Shown: positions 1 to 7,501 of the stretch, piece by piece
Layout of the letters: every line of letters starts with the position of its first letter
Position numbering within the stretch: position 1 is the stretch's first letter
Source: an uncultured Blautia sp.
GTDB taxonomy: Bacteria; Bacillota; Clostridia; Lachnospirales; Lachnospiraceae
Assembly (NCBI GenBank): GCA_946629475.1
Contig: CAMOXX010000047.1
Coordinates: 1 to 14,513 of the forward strand
Reading direction: 5' to 3'
Length of the DNA: 14,513 nucleotides
Made by a program: the position numbers and the translations under genes
Notes under the pieces: generated by a model
Told to the model about the DNA's origin: nothing
The model's input: only the letters and a program-made list of their open reading frames with translations
Database searches by the model: none

Positions 1-84
1 GTTCCATCTGCCGGTGCTGCCGCCGCTGGCGCCGCTGCAGCTGTTCCATCTGCCGGTGCTGCCGCTGTCCCGCCTGCTGCCGTT
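1..84 (-). repeat. 42-base tandem repeat in the LCP gene tail
   Basis: Two adjacent units, 1-42 and 43-84, share their first 23 bases exactly (beginning gttccatctgccggtgctgc) and are degenerate over the remaining 19. On the coding strand they encode an Ala/Pro tail with APADGT blocks. The array may continue beyond the left edge, so copy number cannot be judged here. Confidence 0.75.
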
Positions 85-1754
85 CCGGCCGCTGCATCCT
101 CGGGTGCAGGAGTCGGCGTCAGAAGCCCGTTCGCCTCCGCCGCAATCGCGTTGGCCTCCTCCTCACTCAGAAGCGCAGAGGCCTCTTCTTCTACCTGAAT
201 CAGCCCTGAACCTCCGATTACATCCTGGATCATCTGTTTTGCGGTATCCACCGTGGACTGGTCGGGAACCATGACATATGCCGGAGAGCCAAGAGAATAC
301 GGCTTCTGTGTATCTCCGGTACCATTAACGCTGTAAGTCACCAGGTTCCATTCTCCGCCGTCCTCGAGCTGCCGCATCATAATGGTCGCGATCTCCTCGT
401 AGGAAATATTCGTCTCGAAGCTGCCCTCAAGACTCTTCATAATTGCAGAGTAATTTCTGATCAGGTCGGGCGAAATCGCCTTCTTCATAATGGCCTGAAT
501 CACAGCCATCTGGTTTTTGCCTCTCTGGCGGTCGCCGTCCGCAAATGAGAAACGCTCTCTCGCAAAAGTGAGGGCCGCCGCGCCGTCCATATGGTTTATT
601 CCCTTGTAATAATACCATCCCAGCTCATTCTTGCTGCTGAACTCATAGTCGGAGTACACATCAATTCCGCCGAGTGCGTCGATGATGTCGATAAAGCCCT
701 GGAAATTCACCTTAATATAGAACGGAATCGGAACATTGTAGAGCATGCTCAGAGTATCCATACTTACGTTGATTCCGTAAATTCCCGCATGGGTCAGCTT
801 GTCGGGCGCTCCGTTGGAAATCGAAAGCGGAACAAAATAATCCCTCGGGGTATTGATCAGAAGCATCTGTTTTGTCGCCATGTTCGCGACAGCAACGATA
901 TTCACATCGCTTCGGCTCTTGGCTACGATTCCGCCGCGGTTGTCGATACCGCTGACATAAACCACCAGGACATCCTTGTTCTGGATAGGAGGCGCTGTCT
1001 GCTGTACCTGTACAGGAGCCGGAGCGGCTGTCCCGTCACCAGTATCTGCTGTTCCCTCCGTGGTGCCTGCATCGCCTGACGGCTGTGTATAGGACGCCTG
1101 TGCCGGCGGCAGCTGGATTTCCGTCTCCACTTCCTCTGTTGCGATTTCCCTGATCATGGAATCCAGGTTGGCAAAGCCCTCGAGCTCGCGAATCACGTCA
1201 ACGTATGCTTCATTCAGAACAATAGCGCCAGTCTCACCAGCGACAAGTCCGTTCACCAGTTCAGTCAGCCCGTCGTACTCTGTCGTAGCAGGCGCAGCTC
1301 CGAGTTCTGCCTGAATCTTTTCGAGAGCGGCATCCGTATTCTCGCGGTCAAGTTCTCTGAGGATTCCGTATGAAGAGCCCGTTGTCTCGGGAATGGACGC
1401 CGCCGCACTGTCCGACTTGACAAACACGCCCATCGCCGACACTTCAACATCTGAAGTGGTAATCTCCTCGATCGTGCTCTTAGTCTGCCTCACATACAGA
1501 AGAGACACTGCCAGTACCATCAGTACCGCAAACCACAGAAACATACCGATTACAAACTTCCCCCTGCTGTAGAAATTCCATGTCAGGAATCCGACAAGCC
1601 CGACAACGACCACAGCGCCTGCCGCGATCAGCGCCAGATACTTCATCGGTATCATATTCATAGTGTAGATATAGTAAATCACACCAGCTGCGCACAGCAG
1701 TAAAAACAGCGTAAGAATCTTTCCAAGCGGACCGCCTTTTCTTCTTCTTCTCAT
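1..1754 (-). CDS. LCP-family (LytR-CpsA-Psr) wall glycopolymer transferase, C-terminus cut by window edge
   Basis: I translated this frame from the ATG at 1754; it stays open for 584 codons to the left edge, so the stop lies outside. GGGGGAG lies 8 bases before the ATG. Residues 1-6 are basic (MRRRRK), followed by three membrane segments at about 13-30, 37-59 and 66-88. A region of about 170 residues follows, then a Gly/Thr/Pro-rich linker (about 220-258). The LCP domain spans about 262-510, with SRSD at 280-283, NTPRD at 301-305 and the RER...DGDRQRGKNQ stretch at 399-415, the conserved Arg/Asp set of the family. The tail from about 545 is Ala/Pro/Gly-rich and repetitive. Family members move undecaprenyl-linked glycopolymers (teichoic acids, capsule) onto peptidoglycan outside the cell. 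It starts 21 bases after ugd, which supplies UDP-glucuronate, so a shared envelope role is likely. The polymer attached is unknown. Confidence 0.9.
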   Translation of the reverse strand, partial: MRRRRKGGPLGKILTLFLLLCAAGVIYYIYTMNMIPMKYLALIAAGAVVVVGLVGFLTWNFYSRGKFVIGMFLWFAVLMVLAVSLLYVRQTKSTIEEITTSDVEVSAMGVFVKSDSAAASIPETTGSSYGILRELDRENTDAALEKIQAELGAAPATTEYDGLTELVNGLVAGETGAIVLNEAYVDVIRELEGFANLDSMIREIATEEVETEIQLPPAQASYTQPSGDAGTTEGTADTGDGTAAPAPVQVQQTAPPIQNKDVLVVYVSGIDNRGGIVAKSRSDVNIVAVANMATKQMLLINTPRDYFVPLSISNGAPDKLTHAGIYGINVSMDTLSMLYNVPIPFYIKVNFQGFIDIIDALGGIDVYSDYEFSSKNELGWYYYKGINHMDGAAALTFARERFSFADGDRQRGKNQMAVIQAIMKKAISPDLIRNYSAIMKSLEGSFETNISYEEIATIMMRQLEDGGEWNLVTYSVNGTGDTQKPYSLGSPAYVMVPDQSTVDTAKQMIQDVIGGSGLIQVEEEASALLSEEEANAIAAEANGLLTPTPAPEDAAAGTAAGGTAAAPADGTAAAAPAAAAPADG

Positions 1755-1775
1755 GTTCAATACTCCCCCACCAGA

Positions 1776-3014
1776 TTAATCTCTTCTGAACAGATCTCTT
1801 GTATACACTTTTTCGGCGACATCGTCAAGGCACCTGTCGTAACGGTTCGCGATAATGGTATCCGACTGCTTCTTGAACGATTCCAGGTCATTTACGACAC
1901 GGCTCCCGAAAAATGTTGTGCCGTCCTCCAGCGATGGCTCGTAGATAATTACCGCAGCGCCTTTCGCCTTCACCCTTTTCATGATGCCCTGGATGCTGCT
2001 CTGCCTGAAATTGTCGGAGTTGCTCTTCATAGTAAGCCGGAAGACTCCGATCGTGACCTGCTTTTCCAGGCTGCTGCTGTAATCATTATCCTCCCCGTAG
2101 CTGTAGTAGCCGGCCTTCTGCAGGACACGATCCGCCACAAAATCCTTGCGCGTGCGGTTCGCCTCCACGATCGCCTGAATCAGGTTTTCGGGAACGTCCT
2201 CATAGTTGGCCAGGAGCTGTTTGGTATCCTTCGGCAGACAATATCCGCCGTAACCAAATGACGGATTGTTGTAGTGGCTGCCGATCCTGGGATCAAGACA
2301 TACGCCGTCAATAATCTGCTTTGTGTCGAGTCCCTTCACCTCGGCATAAGTATCAAGCTCGTTGAAGAAGCTTACCCGCAGGGCAAGATAGGTATTGGCG
2401 AACAGCTTGACCGCCTCTGCCTCCGTAAAGCCCATAATCAGGGTATCGATCTCCTCCTTCAGCGCTCCTTCCCTGAGAAGAGCCGCAAAGGTCTCTGCCG
2501 CCCCGACCAGCCTCTCATCCGAAAGGTCGGTGCCGACGACGATCCTGCTTGGATACAGGTTGTCATAAAGTGCCTTGCTCTCCCTCAGAAATTCAGGGCT
2601 GAAAATAATATTCCTGCTGCCGGTTTTCTCCCGGATATGTTCGGTATATCCCACAGGGATCGTGGATTTTATCACCATAAAAGCTTCAGGATTTACTCTG
2701 GAGACAAGCCTGATCACATCCTCCACCGCTGAAGTGTCAAAATAGTTCCGGCGGCTGTCATAGTTGGTCGGCGCGGCGATAATCACAAAGTCAGCCGACC
2801 GGTAAGCCGACTCCCCGTCCAGGGTGGCCGTAAGGTTAAGCTCTTTTTCGGCCAGATACTCTTCTATTTCAGCATCCCTGATCGGAGATATTCTTTTATT
2901 AATCAAATCTACCTTTTCCGGAAGAATGTCCACGGCTGTCACTTCGTTGTGCTGTGAGAGCAGCACCGCGATCGACAGACCGACATATCCGGTTCCTGCT
3001 ACTGCTATTTTCAT
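1776..3014 (-). CDS. ugd: UDP-glucose 6-dehydrogenase (Ugd/HasB type)
   Basis: This 412-residue cytoplasmic enzyme should oxidise UDP-glucose to UDP-glucuronate with two NAD+, giving the acidic sugar precursor for capsule or wall polysaccharides. The NAD-binding Rossmann motif GTGYVG is at residues 7-12. SPEFLRE is at 139-145, the EAVKLFANTY helix at 200-209 and the catalytic cysteine C259 in FGYGGYCLPKDTK. Sequence and length resemble the short streptococcal HasB and E. coli Ugd form. The ATG at 3014 follows AAAGGA at 3025-3030 with a 10-base spacer. It has its own promoter (3094-3122) and is followed 21 bases later by the LCP gene, probably in one transcript. A UDP-ManNAc or GDP-mannose dehydrogenase is less likely because the whole pattern, including SRxNYFDT near 88, fits the Ugd branch. 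Confidence 0.93.
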   Translation of the reverse strand: MKIAVAGTGYVGLSIAVLLSQHNEVTAVDILPEKVDLINKRISPIRDAEIEEYLAEKELNLTATLDGESAYRSADFVIIAAPTNYDSRRNYFDTSAVEDVIRLVSRVNPEAFMVIKSTIPVGYTEHIREKTGSRNIIFSPEFLRESKALYDNLYPSRIVVGTDLSDERLVGAAETFAALLREGALKEEIDTLIMGFTEAEAVKLFANTYLALRVSFFNELDTYAEVKGLDTKQIIDGVCLDPRIGSHYNNPSFGYGGYCLPKDTKQLLANYEDVPENLIQAIVEANRTRKDFVADRVLQKAGYYSYGEDNDYSSSLEKQVTIGVFRLTMKSNSDNFRQSSIQGIMKRVKAKGAAVIIYEPSLEDGTTFFGSRVVNDLESFKKQSDTIIANRYDRCLDDVAEKVYTRDLFRRD

Positions 3015-3093
3015 AAAAACCCGTTCCTTTACCCGGAGCAGTCACAACTGCCCTGTTGAATCAATGCATGATTATCCACTGTTACAAGTCTTA

Positions 3094-3122
3094 ATTATAA
3101 CAACCGCAGGATAAAAAAGCAA
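3094..3122 (-). promoter_or_regulatory. Sigma-A promoter of ugd
   Basis: On the minus strand, TTGCTT (3122-3117) and TATAAT (3099-3094) are separated by exactly 17 bases. Transcription would start near 3087, giving an untranslated leader of about 70 bases before the ugd ATG. The perfect -10 and the location in the 127-base gap after ptsI make this a convincing promoter. I see no clear terminator for ptsI in the same gap, so read-through from upstream is possible. Confidence 0.8.
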
Positions 3123-3141
3123 GAAAAACGCAACAATTATG

Positions 3142-4773
3142 TCACATTTTTGTTACTGATGAAAGGTCCGTCTGCCTCAGAATCCTCCGCACCGGAAGCA
3201 CACAGGCCGGAACCACCGAGAGCGCGTCCACTCCCATACGAAGAAACGTGTCGGTGAGCGATGTCTCAGCAGCAATTTCTCCGCATATAAAAACACGGCA
3301 TCCGGCTCTGTGACCGGCGTCGATCACCATTTTTATCATTTTCAGGACTGCCGGATGATGGTCATTGTACTTGTCCTTCAGGGATGGGTTCTGCCTGTCC
3401 ATCGCAAGGGTATACTGGGTCAGATCGTTTGTACCGATGCTCAGAAAATCGGCCCTGGCAGCCAGTTCCTCCGCAATCATCACCGCAGCGGGCGTTTCGA
3501 TCATGACACCCCTGCTGATATCCCGGAACGGAAGTCCTCTTTCCGCAAGATTCTCCTTTACTTCCTGAATCATCGCGTCAATCTCATCCATCTCCTCCAC
3601 CGAGGAGATCATCGGGAACATCACCGAAAGATTTCCATAATAACCTGCCCGGTAGATCGCCCTGAGCTGTTCCACGAACACATCCTTGTGATCCAGTGCC
3701 AGCCGGATCCCCCGGTTTCCCATGATCGGATTTGTCTCGGCGGGGATGCGCATGTAATCCGCTTTCTTATCCGCGCCGAGGTCCATCGTCCTCACGATCG
3801 CAGTTCTCCCGCCCATCGCCTCGGCAAGCCTTCTGTATTCCAGAAAAAGCTCATTCTCGCGCGGGCTCCGGTCCTTTCCCAGATACTGGAACTCGCTTCT
3901 CATGAGGCCGACTCCGTCGGCCCCGTAATAGTCCACATTGCTCAGGTCATCCACACTTCCGATGTTCGCGTAGACATTGACTTCCTTCCCGTCCAGCGTT
4001 ACATCCGGCTTGTCCTTCAGCTTCATGAGCTCTTCCCGCTCTCTCTGGTCCTCCTGCCGGCGCAGCTCATACTCCTTCAGCTGCTCATCGCTCGGGTCGA
4101 GGTACAGCGTTCCCGTATATCCGTCCACAACAGCCATCCTGCCGTCAAATTCAGGCCGTACGTTAATGTTGAACAGCGAAGGAATGTCCATCGTCCTTGT
4201 CATGATCGAGGAATGAGAGATTTCGGATCCGTGGAATGTCACAACTGCGAGGATATTGTCCTTTTCCATCTCCAGGATTTCCACCGGATTCAGCTCATCC
4301 GCCATGAGAATCACAGGCTCCTCTCCCAGAACAATCCGGGAGGAGGAAGTCCCGAGAGCGCGGATCAGCTTAAAAGAGATCTCCCTGATATGCCGGATCC
4401 GCTCACGGATCACGGGAGCCTCGAGCTTCTGGAACGTATAGATCAGTTCATCCCTGGTCGTATGAATCGCGTATCCCGCGCTTACCGACTGGTTTTCGAT
4501 CATGCTCCGGATCGCCGCGCTGTAGGATTCATCCATCAGCACCTGCAGCTGTGCCCGGTAGTTTTTGCTGACAGAGGCAGGTTTTCCCTCTGCCTCTGCA
4601 AGCAGCTTTTCCAAAAGCTCAGCCACGTCCCTCTTTGCTTTCTCAAAAGAATCCAGCTCCTTCCGGGCATCCTTTACACTGTGCCAGCGGATTTCATACT
4701 CATCTCTCGCGTAGAAAAGAATCTTGCCTGCGGCAATGCCCGGAAAAGATGTTTTTCCTTTCAGTATCTCCAT
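3142..4773 (-). CDS. ptsI: PTS enzyme I (phosphoenolpyruvate-protein phosphotransferase)
   Basis: Enzyme I takes phosphate from PEP onto a histidine and passes it to HPr, the first step of PTS sugar import. The phosphorylated histidine is H187 in ISHSSIM. The C-terminal PEP-binding barrel shows GLMRSEF at 289-295, VRTMDLGADK at 327-336, the NPIMGNRGIR block at 348-357, IGTNDL at 446-451 and the catalytic cysteine C497 in CGEIAAE. The protein is 543 residues, slightly short of the usual 570 or so, with both domains intact. I chose the ATG at 4773 because AGGAAGGAAG lies just before it; a GTG at 4797 is in frame but has no better site. It begins 51 bases after potCD with no terminator visible between them. 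No HPr or EII gene is in the window. Residues after the active His (TRTMDIPSLFN) differ from the usual ARxLGIPAVVG. Confidence 0.9.
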   Translation of the reverse strand: MEILKGKTSFPGIAAGKILFYARDEYEIRWHSVKDARKELDSFEKAKRDVAELLEKLLAEAEGKPASVSKNYRAQLQVLMDESYSAAIRSMIENQSVSAGYAIHTTRDELIYTFQKLEAPVIRERIRHIREISFKLIRALGTSSSRIVLGEEPVILMADELNPVEILEMEKDNILAVVTFHGSEISHSSIMTRTMDIPSLFNINVRPEFDGRMAVVDGYTGTLYLDPSDEQLKEYELRRQEDQREREELMKLKDKPDVTLDGKEVNVYANIGSVDDLSNVDYYGADGVGLMRSEFQYLGKDRSPRENELFLEYRRLAEAMGGRTAIVRTMDLGADKKADYMRIPAETNPIMGNRGIRLALDHKDVFVEQLRAIYRAGYYGNLSVMFPMISSVEEMDEIDAMIQEVKENLAERGLPFRDISRGVMIETPAAVMIAEELAARADFLSIGTNDLTQYTLAMDRQNPSLKDKYNDHHPAVLKMIKMVIDAGHRAGCRVFICGEIAAETSLTDTFLRMGVDALSVVPACVLPVRRILRQTDLSSVTKM

Positions 4774-4824
4774 GAAACTTCCTTCCTGACCGCCCACTCT
4801 GCGCGGTTTCCCATTTCGGCCGTA

Positions 4825-6672
4825 TTACTGCGCTTTGACCTTTGTCCACAGTTCGGCATACTTCTGTTTAATCTTCGGAGTCTGATATGCGAAGATTTCA
4901 TTTTTCGGATTATCGATCTCGGGAATGTAGGAAGAGACTCCCTCGTAGGTTCCCTCCTTCATCTCATCAAAGGCACTCTGCACCGGCGATGTATAGCCGA
5001 CTTCCTCCGTATTCGCAAGGGCACAGTCTTCTCTCAGCATAAAGTTGATAAAGTCATGGGCCAGATCGACCTCATTGCAGTCCTTTGTGATCAGCATCGC
5101 GTCATACCAGACATTTGTCCCCTGCTGAGGGGTAAAGTAATCCATATCTTCGTTTTCACTGATAATGTACGACGCATCCCCGGAATACACGACCGCGATC
5201 GCTTTATTGCCCGAAATCATGTTGTCGATCACATCGTCCCCCGCGTAGATGGGATCCATCGTGTCACGCTGGGAGATCAGCCACTCATAGGCCTCCTGGA
5301 TTTCATTTTCATCGGTCGTATTCATGGAATATCCCAGAGCCTTCAGGGCAATCATAAAGGAATCCCGCTCGGAATCGTACATGTAAATCTTTCCTTTATA
5401 CTTGGGATTTCTCAGAAGCTCCCAGCCGTCCTCCAGATCCTCAGGATCGACAACGGTCTTATCGTACAGAATTCCGACAGTGCCCCAGAAGTACGGGCAT
5501 GAATAGCGGTTTCCGGGATCATAGCTCTGGTCCATGACCTCTTCCATCAGGTTCTCGCTGTTCGGAATCATATCCCAGTCGAGGTGCTGCAGGTACTCTT
5601 CCTTGATCAGCCTCTCGATCATATAGTCGGAGGGTACCAGCACATCGTAGCTCTCACCGCTGGAAAGCTTGGTGTACATCATCTCGTTCGACTCAAATGT
5701 TTCATAGATGACCGTGCAGTTATATTCCTCCTCAAACTGCTCAAGAAGGCTTAAGTCGATGTACTCCCCGGCGTTGTAAACCTTCAGGACCTTCTGCTGC
5801 CTGCTTACGCTGCCGCACTGGATCAGGCCGGCAAGCAGTACGACGACCAGTACAAGAACAACCGCCTTTTCCTTCCTGGTTGTACCGGAAAACCCTCTCT
5901 TTTTCATCATGTCCGGCACAATGTTTGCAGCGACAAGCACAACGATAATGACGAGGATCACGATGGTGGAAAGCGCGTTGATCGTAGGATTGATCCTCTT
6001 TGTCATATTGTAGACAACGATCGAGATATTCTTCGTCCCATTGCCCGTAACAAAGTAGGAAATCACGAAATCGTCAAACGACATCGTAAATGCGAGGAGC
6101 GCTCCGGCAAATATTCCCTCTTTAATCATCGGCACAACAATCTTGACAAGCGCCTGATACGGCGTCGCGCCCAGATCCATCGCGGCATTGGCCAGGTTCG
6201 GGTCAAGGCTTCTTACCTTCGGGTAGACGCTGGTGATCACATAGGGGGTACAGAAGGTGATGTGCGCCAACAGCATCGTAATATAGCCCTTCCGCATTCC
6301 GATGGAGGAAAAAAGAAGCATCAGTCCGATCGCCGTCACAATCTCCGGATTCAGGATCGGAATTTCGTTCACGTTCAGGATCAGCTCCCGCACCACCTTG
6401 CGGTTGCGCGAAAGGCCGATCGCGGTGATCGTTCCGAGCACTGTCGAAACGATGGTTGCGATAATCGCAATCGACACCGACACATAGACCGCCTTCACAA
6501 CTTCCACATTGTTCAGCAGTTCGGAGTACCACCGCAGGGAAAAACCGGAAAACCTGGTCAGTGATTTTGAAGAGTTAAACGAAAAAATCATCGTCACCAG
6601 GATCGGCAGGTAGAAAAAAGCGAGGCACAGTACAACATAAAAACGGTTAAAAAAACTCTTTTTCTTTTTCAT
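4825..6672 (-). CDS. potCD: Fused polyamine ABC transporter permease and substrate-binding protein (PotC-PotD)
   Basis: Residues 1-255 are a PotC-like permease: membrane spans near 10-30, 62-84, 105-123, 130-150, 187-205 and 235-252, with the EAA loop (NAAMDLGATPYQALVKIVVP) at 162-181 that docks on PotA. A further hydrophobic segment, 270-285, leads into C286. Residues 296-615 match the spermidine/putrescine-binding protein PotD: AGEY at 301-304, YESNE-like YETFESNE near 323-330, YDVLVPSDY at 342-350, PYFWG at 393-397, the WYD ligand-site motif at 522-524 and GYTSP at 559-563. E. coli PotD has a tryptophan where this protein has Y496 (VVYSGDA), so ligand preference may differ. The ATG at 6672 lies 4 bases after the potB stop, with AAGGA overlapping that stop. 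Fused receptors like this are tethered to the channel, giving a fixed receptor per transporter. Confidence 0.93.
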   Translation of the reverse strand: MKKKKSFFNRFYVVLCLAFFYLPILVTMIFSFNSSKSLTRFSGFSLRWYSELLNNVEVVKAVYVSVSIAIIATIVSTVLGTITAIGLSRNRKVVRELILNVNEIPILNPEIVTAIGLMLLFSSIGMRKGYITMLLAHITFCTPYVITSVYPKVRSLDPNLANAAMDLGATPYQALVKIVVPMIKEGIFAGALLAFTMSFDDFVISYFVTGNGTKNISIVVYNMTKRINPTINALSTIVILVIIVVLVAANIVPDMMKKRGFSGTTRKEKAVVLVLVVVLLAGLIQCGSVSRQQKVLKVYNAGEYIDLSLLEQFEEEYNCTVIYETFESNEMMYTKLSSGESYDVLVPSDYMIERLIKEEYLQHLDWDMIPNSENLMEEVMDQSYDPGNRYSCPYFWGTVGILYDKTVVDPEDLEDGWELLRNPKYKGKIYMYDSERDSFMIALKALGYSMNTTDENEIQEAYEWLISQRDTMDPIYAGDDVIDNMISGNKAIAVVYSGDASYIISENEDMDYFTPQQGTNVWYDAMLITKDCNEVDLAHDFINFMLREDCALANTEEVGYTSPVQSAFDEMKEGTYEGVSSYIPEIDNPKNEIFAYQTPKIKQKYAELWTKVKAQ

Positions 6673-6676
6673 CTGC

Positions 6677-7501
6677 TTATTCCTTGTCCTCCTGCTTGTC
6701 TATTTTCTTCATCAGGCCCATGGAGATCAGGATGATTACCATAAGGATCAGGGAGATCGCGCTGCCGAAGTTCCAGTCACCGACGGAGATAAACTGAGAC
6801 TCGATCAGGTTACCGATCAGCATGTACTGTCCGCCGCCCAGCAGCTTCGGGATGACGAAGGTCGATACCGAGAGCAGAAAAACCATCATAATCCCGTTCA
6901 GCACTCCCGGGATGGAAAGCGGCCATGTCACCTTCCAGAACGTCTGGACCGGATCAGCCCCCAGGTCGTAGGCAGCCTCGATCAGGGATTTGTCCATCTT
7001 GCTGAGCGATGTGTGAATCGGTATGATCATAAAAGGCATAAAGTTGCAGATCAGGCCGATGATGACCGAAAAATCCGTGTACATCATGCTGAGCTGCCCC
7101 AGCCCGAGCGAACCGAGGATCTGGTTGATGATGCCGTTGTCCGCAAGGATGTTCATCCAGGCGTAGGTGCGGAGCAGCAGGTTGATCCACATGGGGATCG
7201 TCACCATCAGGATCAGGGTATTCTGCGTCTTTTCTTCAAACCTGGAGATGATAAAAGCAAGAGGATACCCCAGGCCCAGGCAGATCAGTGTAGTAAGAAT
7301 GCCCAGCCGGAAGGATTTCAGGATCACGTTCACATAGGTCGCTTCGGCAAACTTTTTGAAGTTCTCAAAGGTAAATGCGAAGGTAAGGACAGAGTTTCCC
7401 TCCTCAGTAAATGCGTAGAGAGCGATCAGGATGATCGGAATCACGATCATCACAGCCGCCCAGATTGCGTACGGTTTGATCAAATGGCGGAACTGTTTCA
7501 T
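6677..7501 (-). CDS. potB: Spermidine/putrescine ABC transporter permease PotB
   Basis: This 274-residue integral membrane protein forms half of the polyamine channel with the PotC domain. Six hydrophobic spans are visible (about 11-31, 63-86, 96-118, 143-163, 199-219, 247-266). The EAA loop EAAYDLGADPVQTFWKVTWP sits at 175-194, where PotA should dock. I place the start at the ATG at 7501, which shares one base with the potA stop (TAATG) and has GGGAG seven bases upstream; an in-frame GTG at 7520-7522 inside potA is less likely. The one-base overlap implies translational coupling to potA. Placement between an ATPase and a PotC-PotD fusion supports polyamine rather than another small solute. 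Confidence 0.93.
   Translation of the reverse strand: MKQFRHLIKPYAIWAAVMIVIPIILIALYAFTEEGNSVLTFAFTFENFKKFAEATYVNVILKSFRLGILTTLICLGLGYPLAFIISRFEEKTQNTLILMVTIPMWINLLLRTYAWMNILADNGIINQILGSLGLGQLSMMYTDFSVIIGLICNFMPFMIIPIHTSLSKMDKSLIEAAYDLGADPVQTFWKVTWPLSIPGVLNGIMMVFLLSVSTFVIPKLLGGGQYMLIGNLIESQFISVGDWNFGSAISLILMVIILISMGLMKKIDKQEDKE

Noticed and set aside
4774..4824. Possible terminator or promoter between potCD and ptsI
   Set aside because: Only short GC-rich complementarity is present, with no T run and no -35/-10 pair; the gap is too short to support a call.
3310..5502. A 730-codon open frame on the plus strand opposite ptsI and potCD
   Set aside because: It lacks family motifs, has a His/Arg-rich shadow composition, and lies wholly across two well-supported minus-strand genes.
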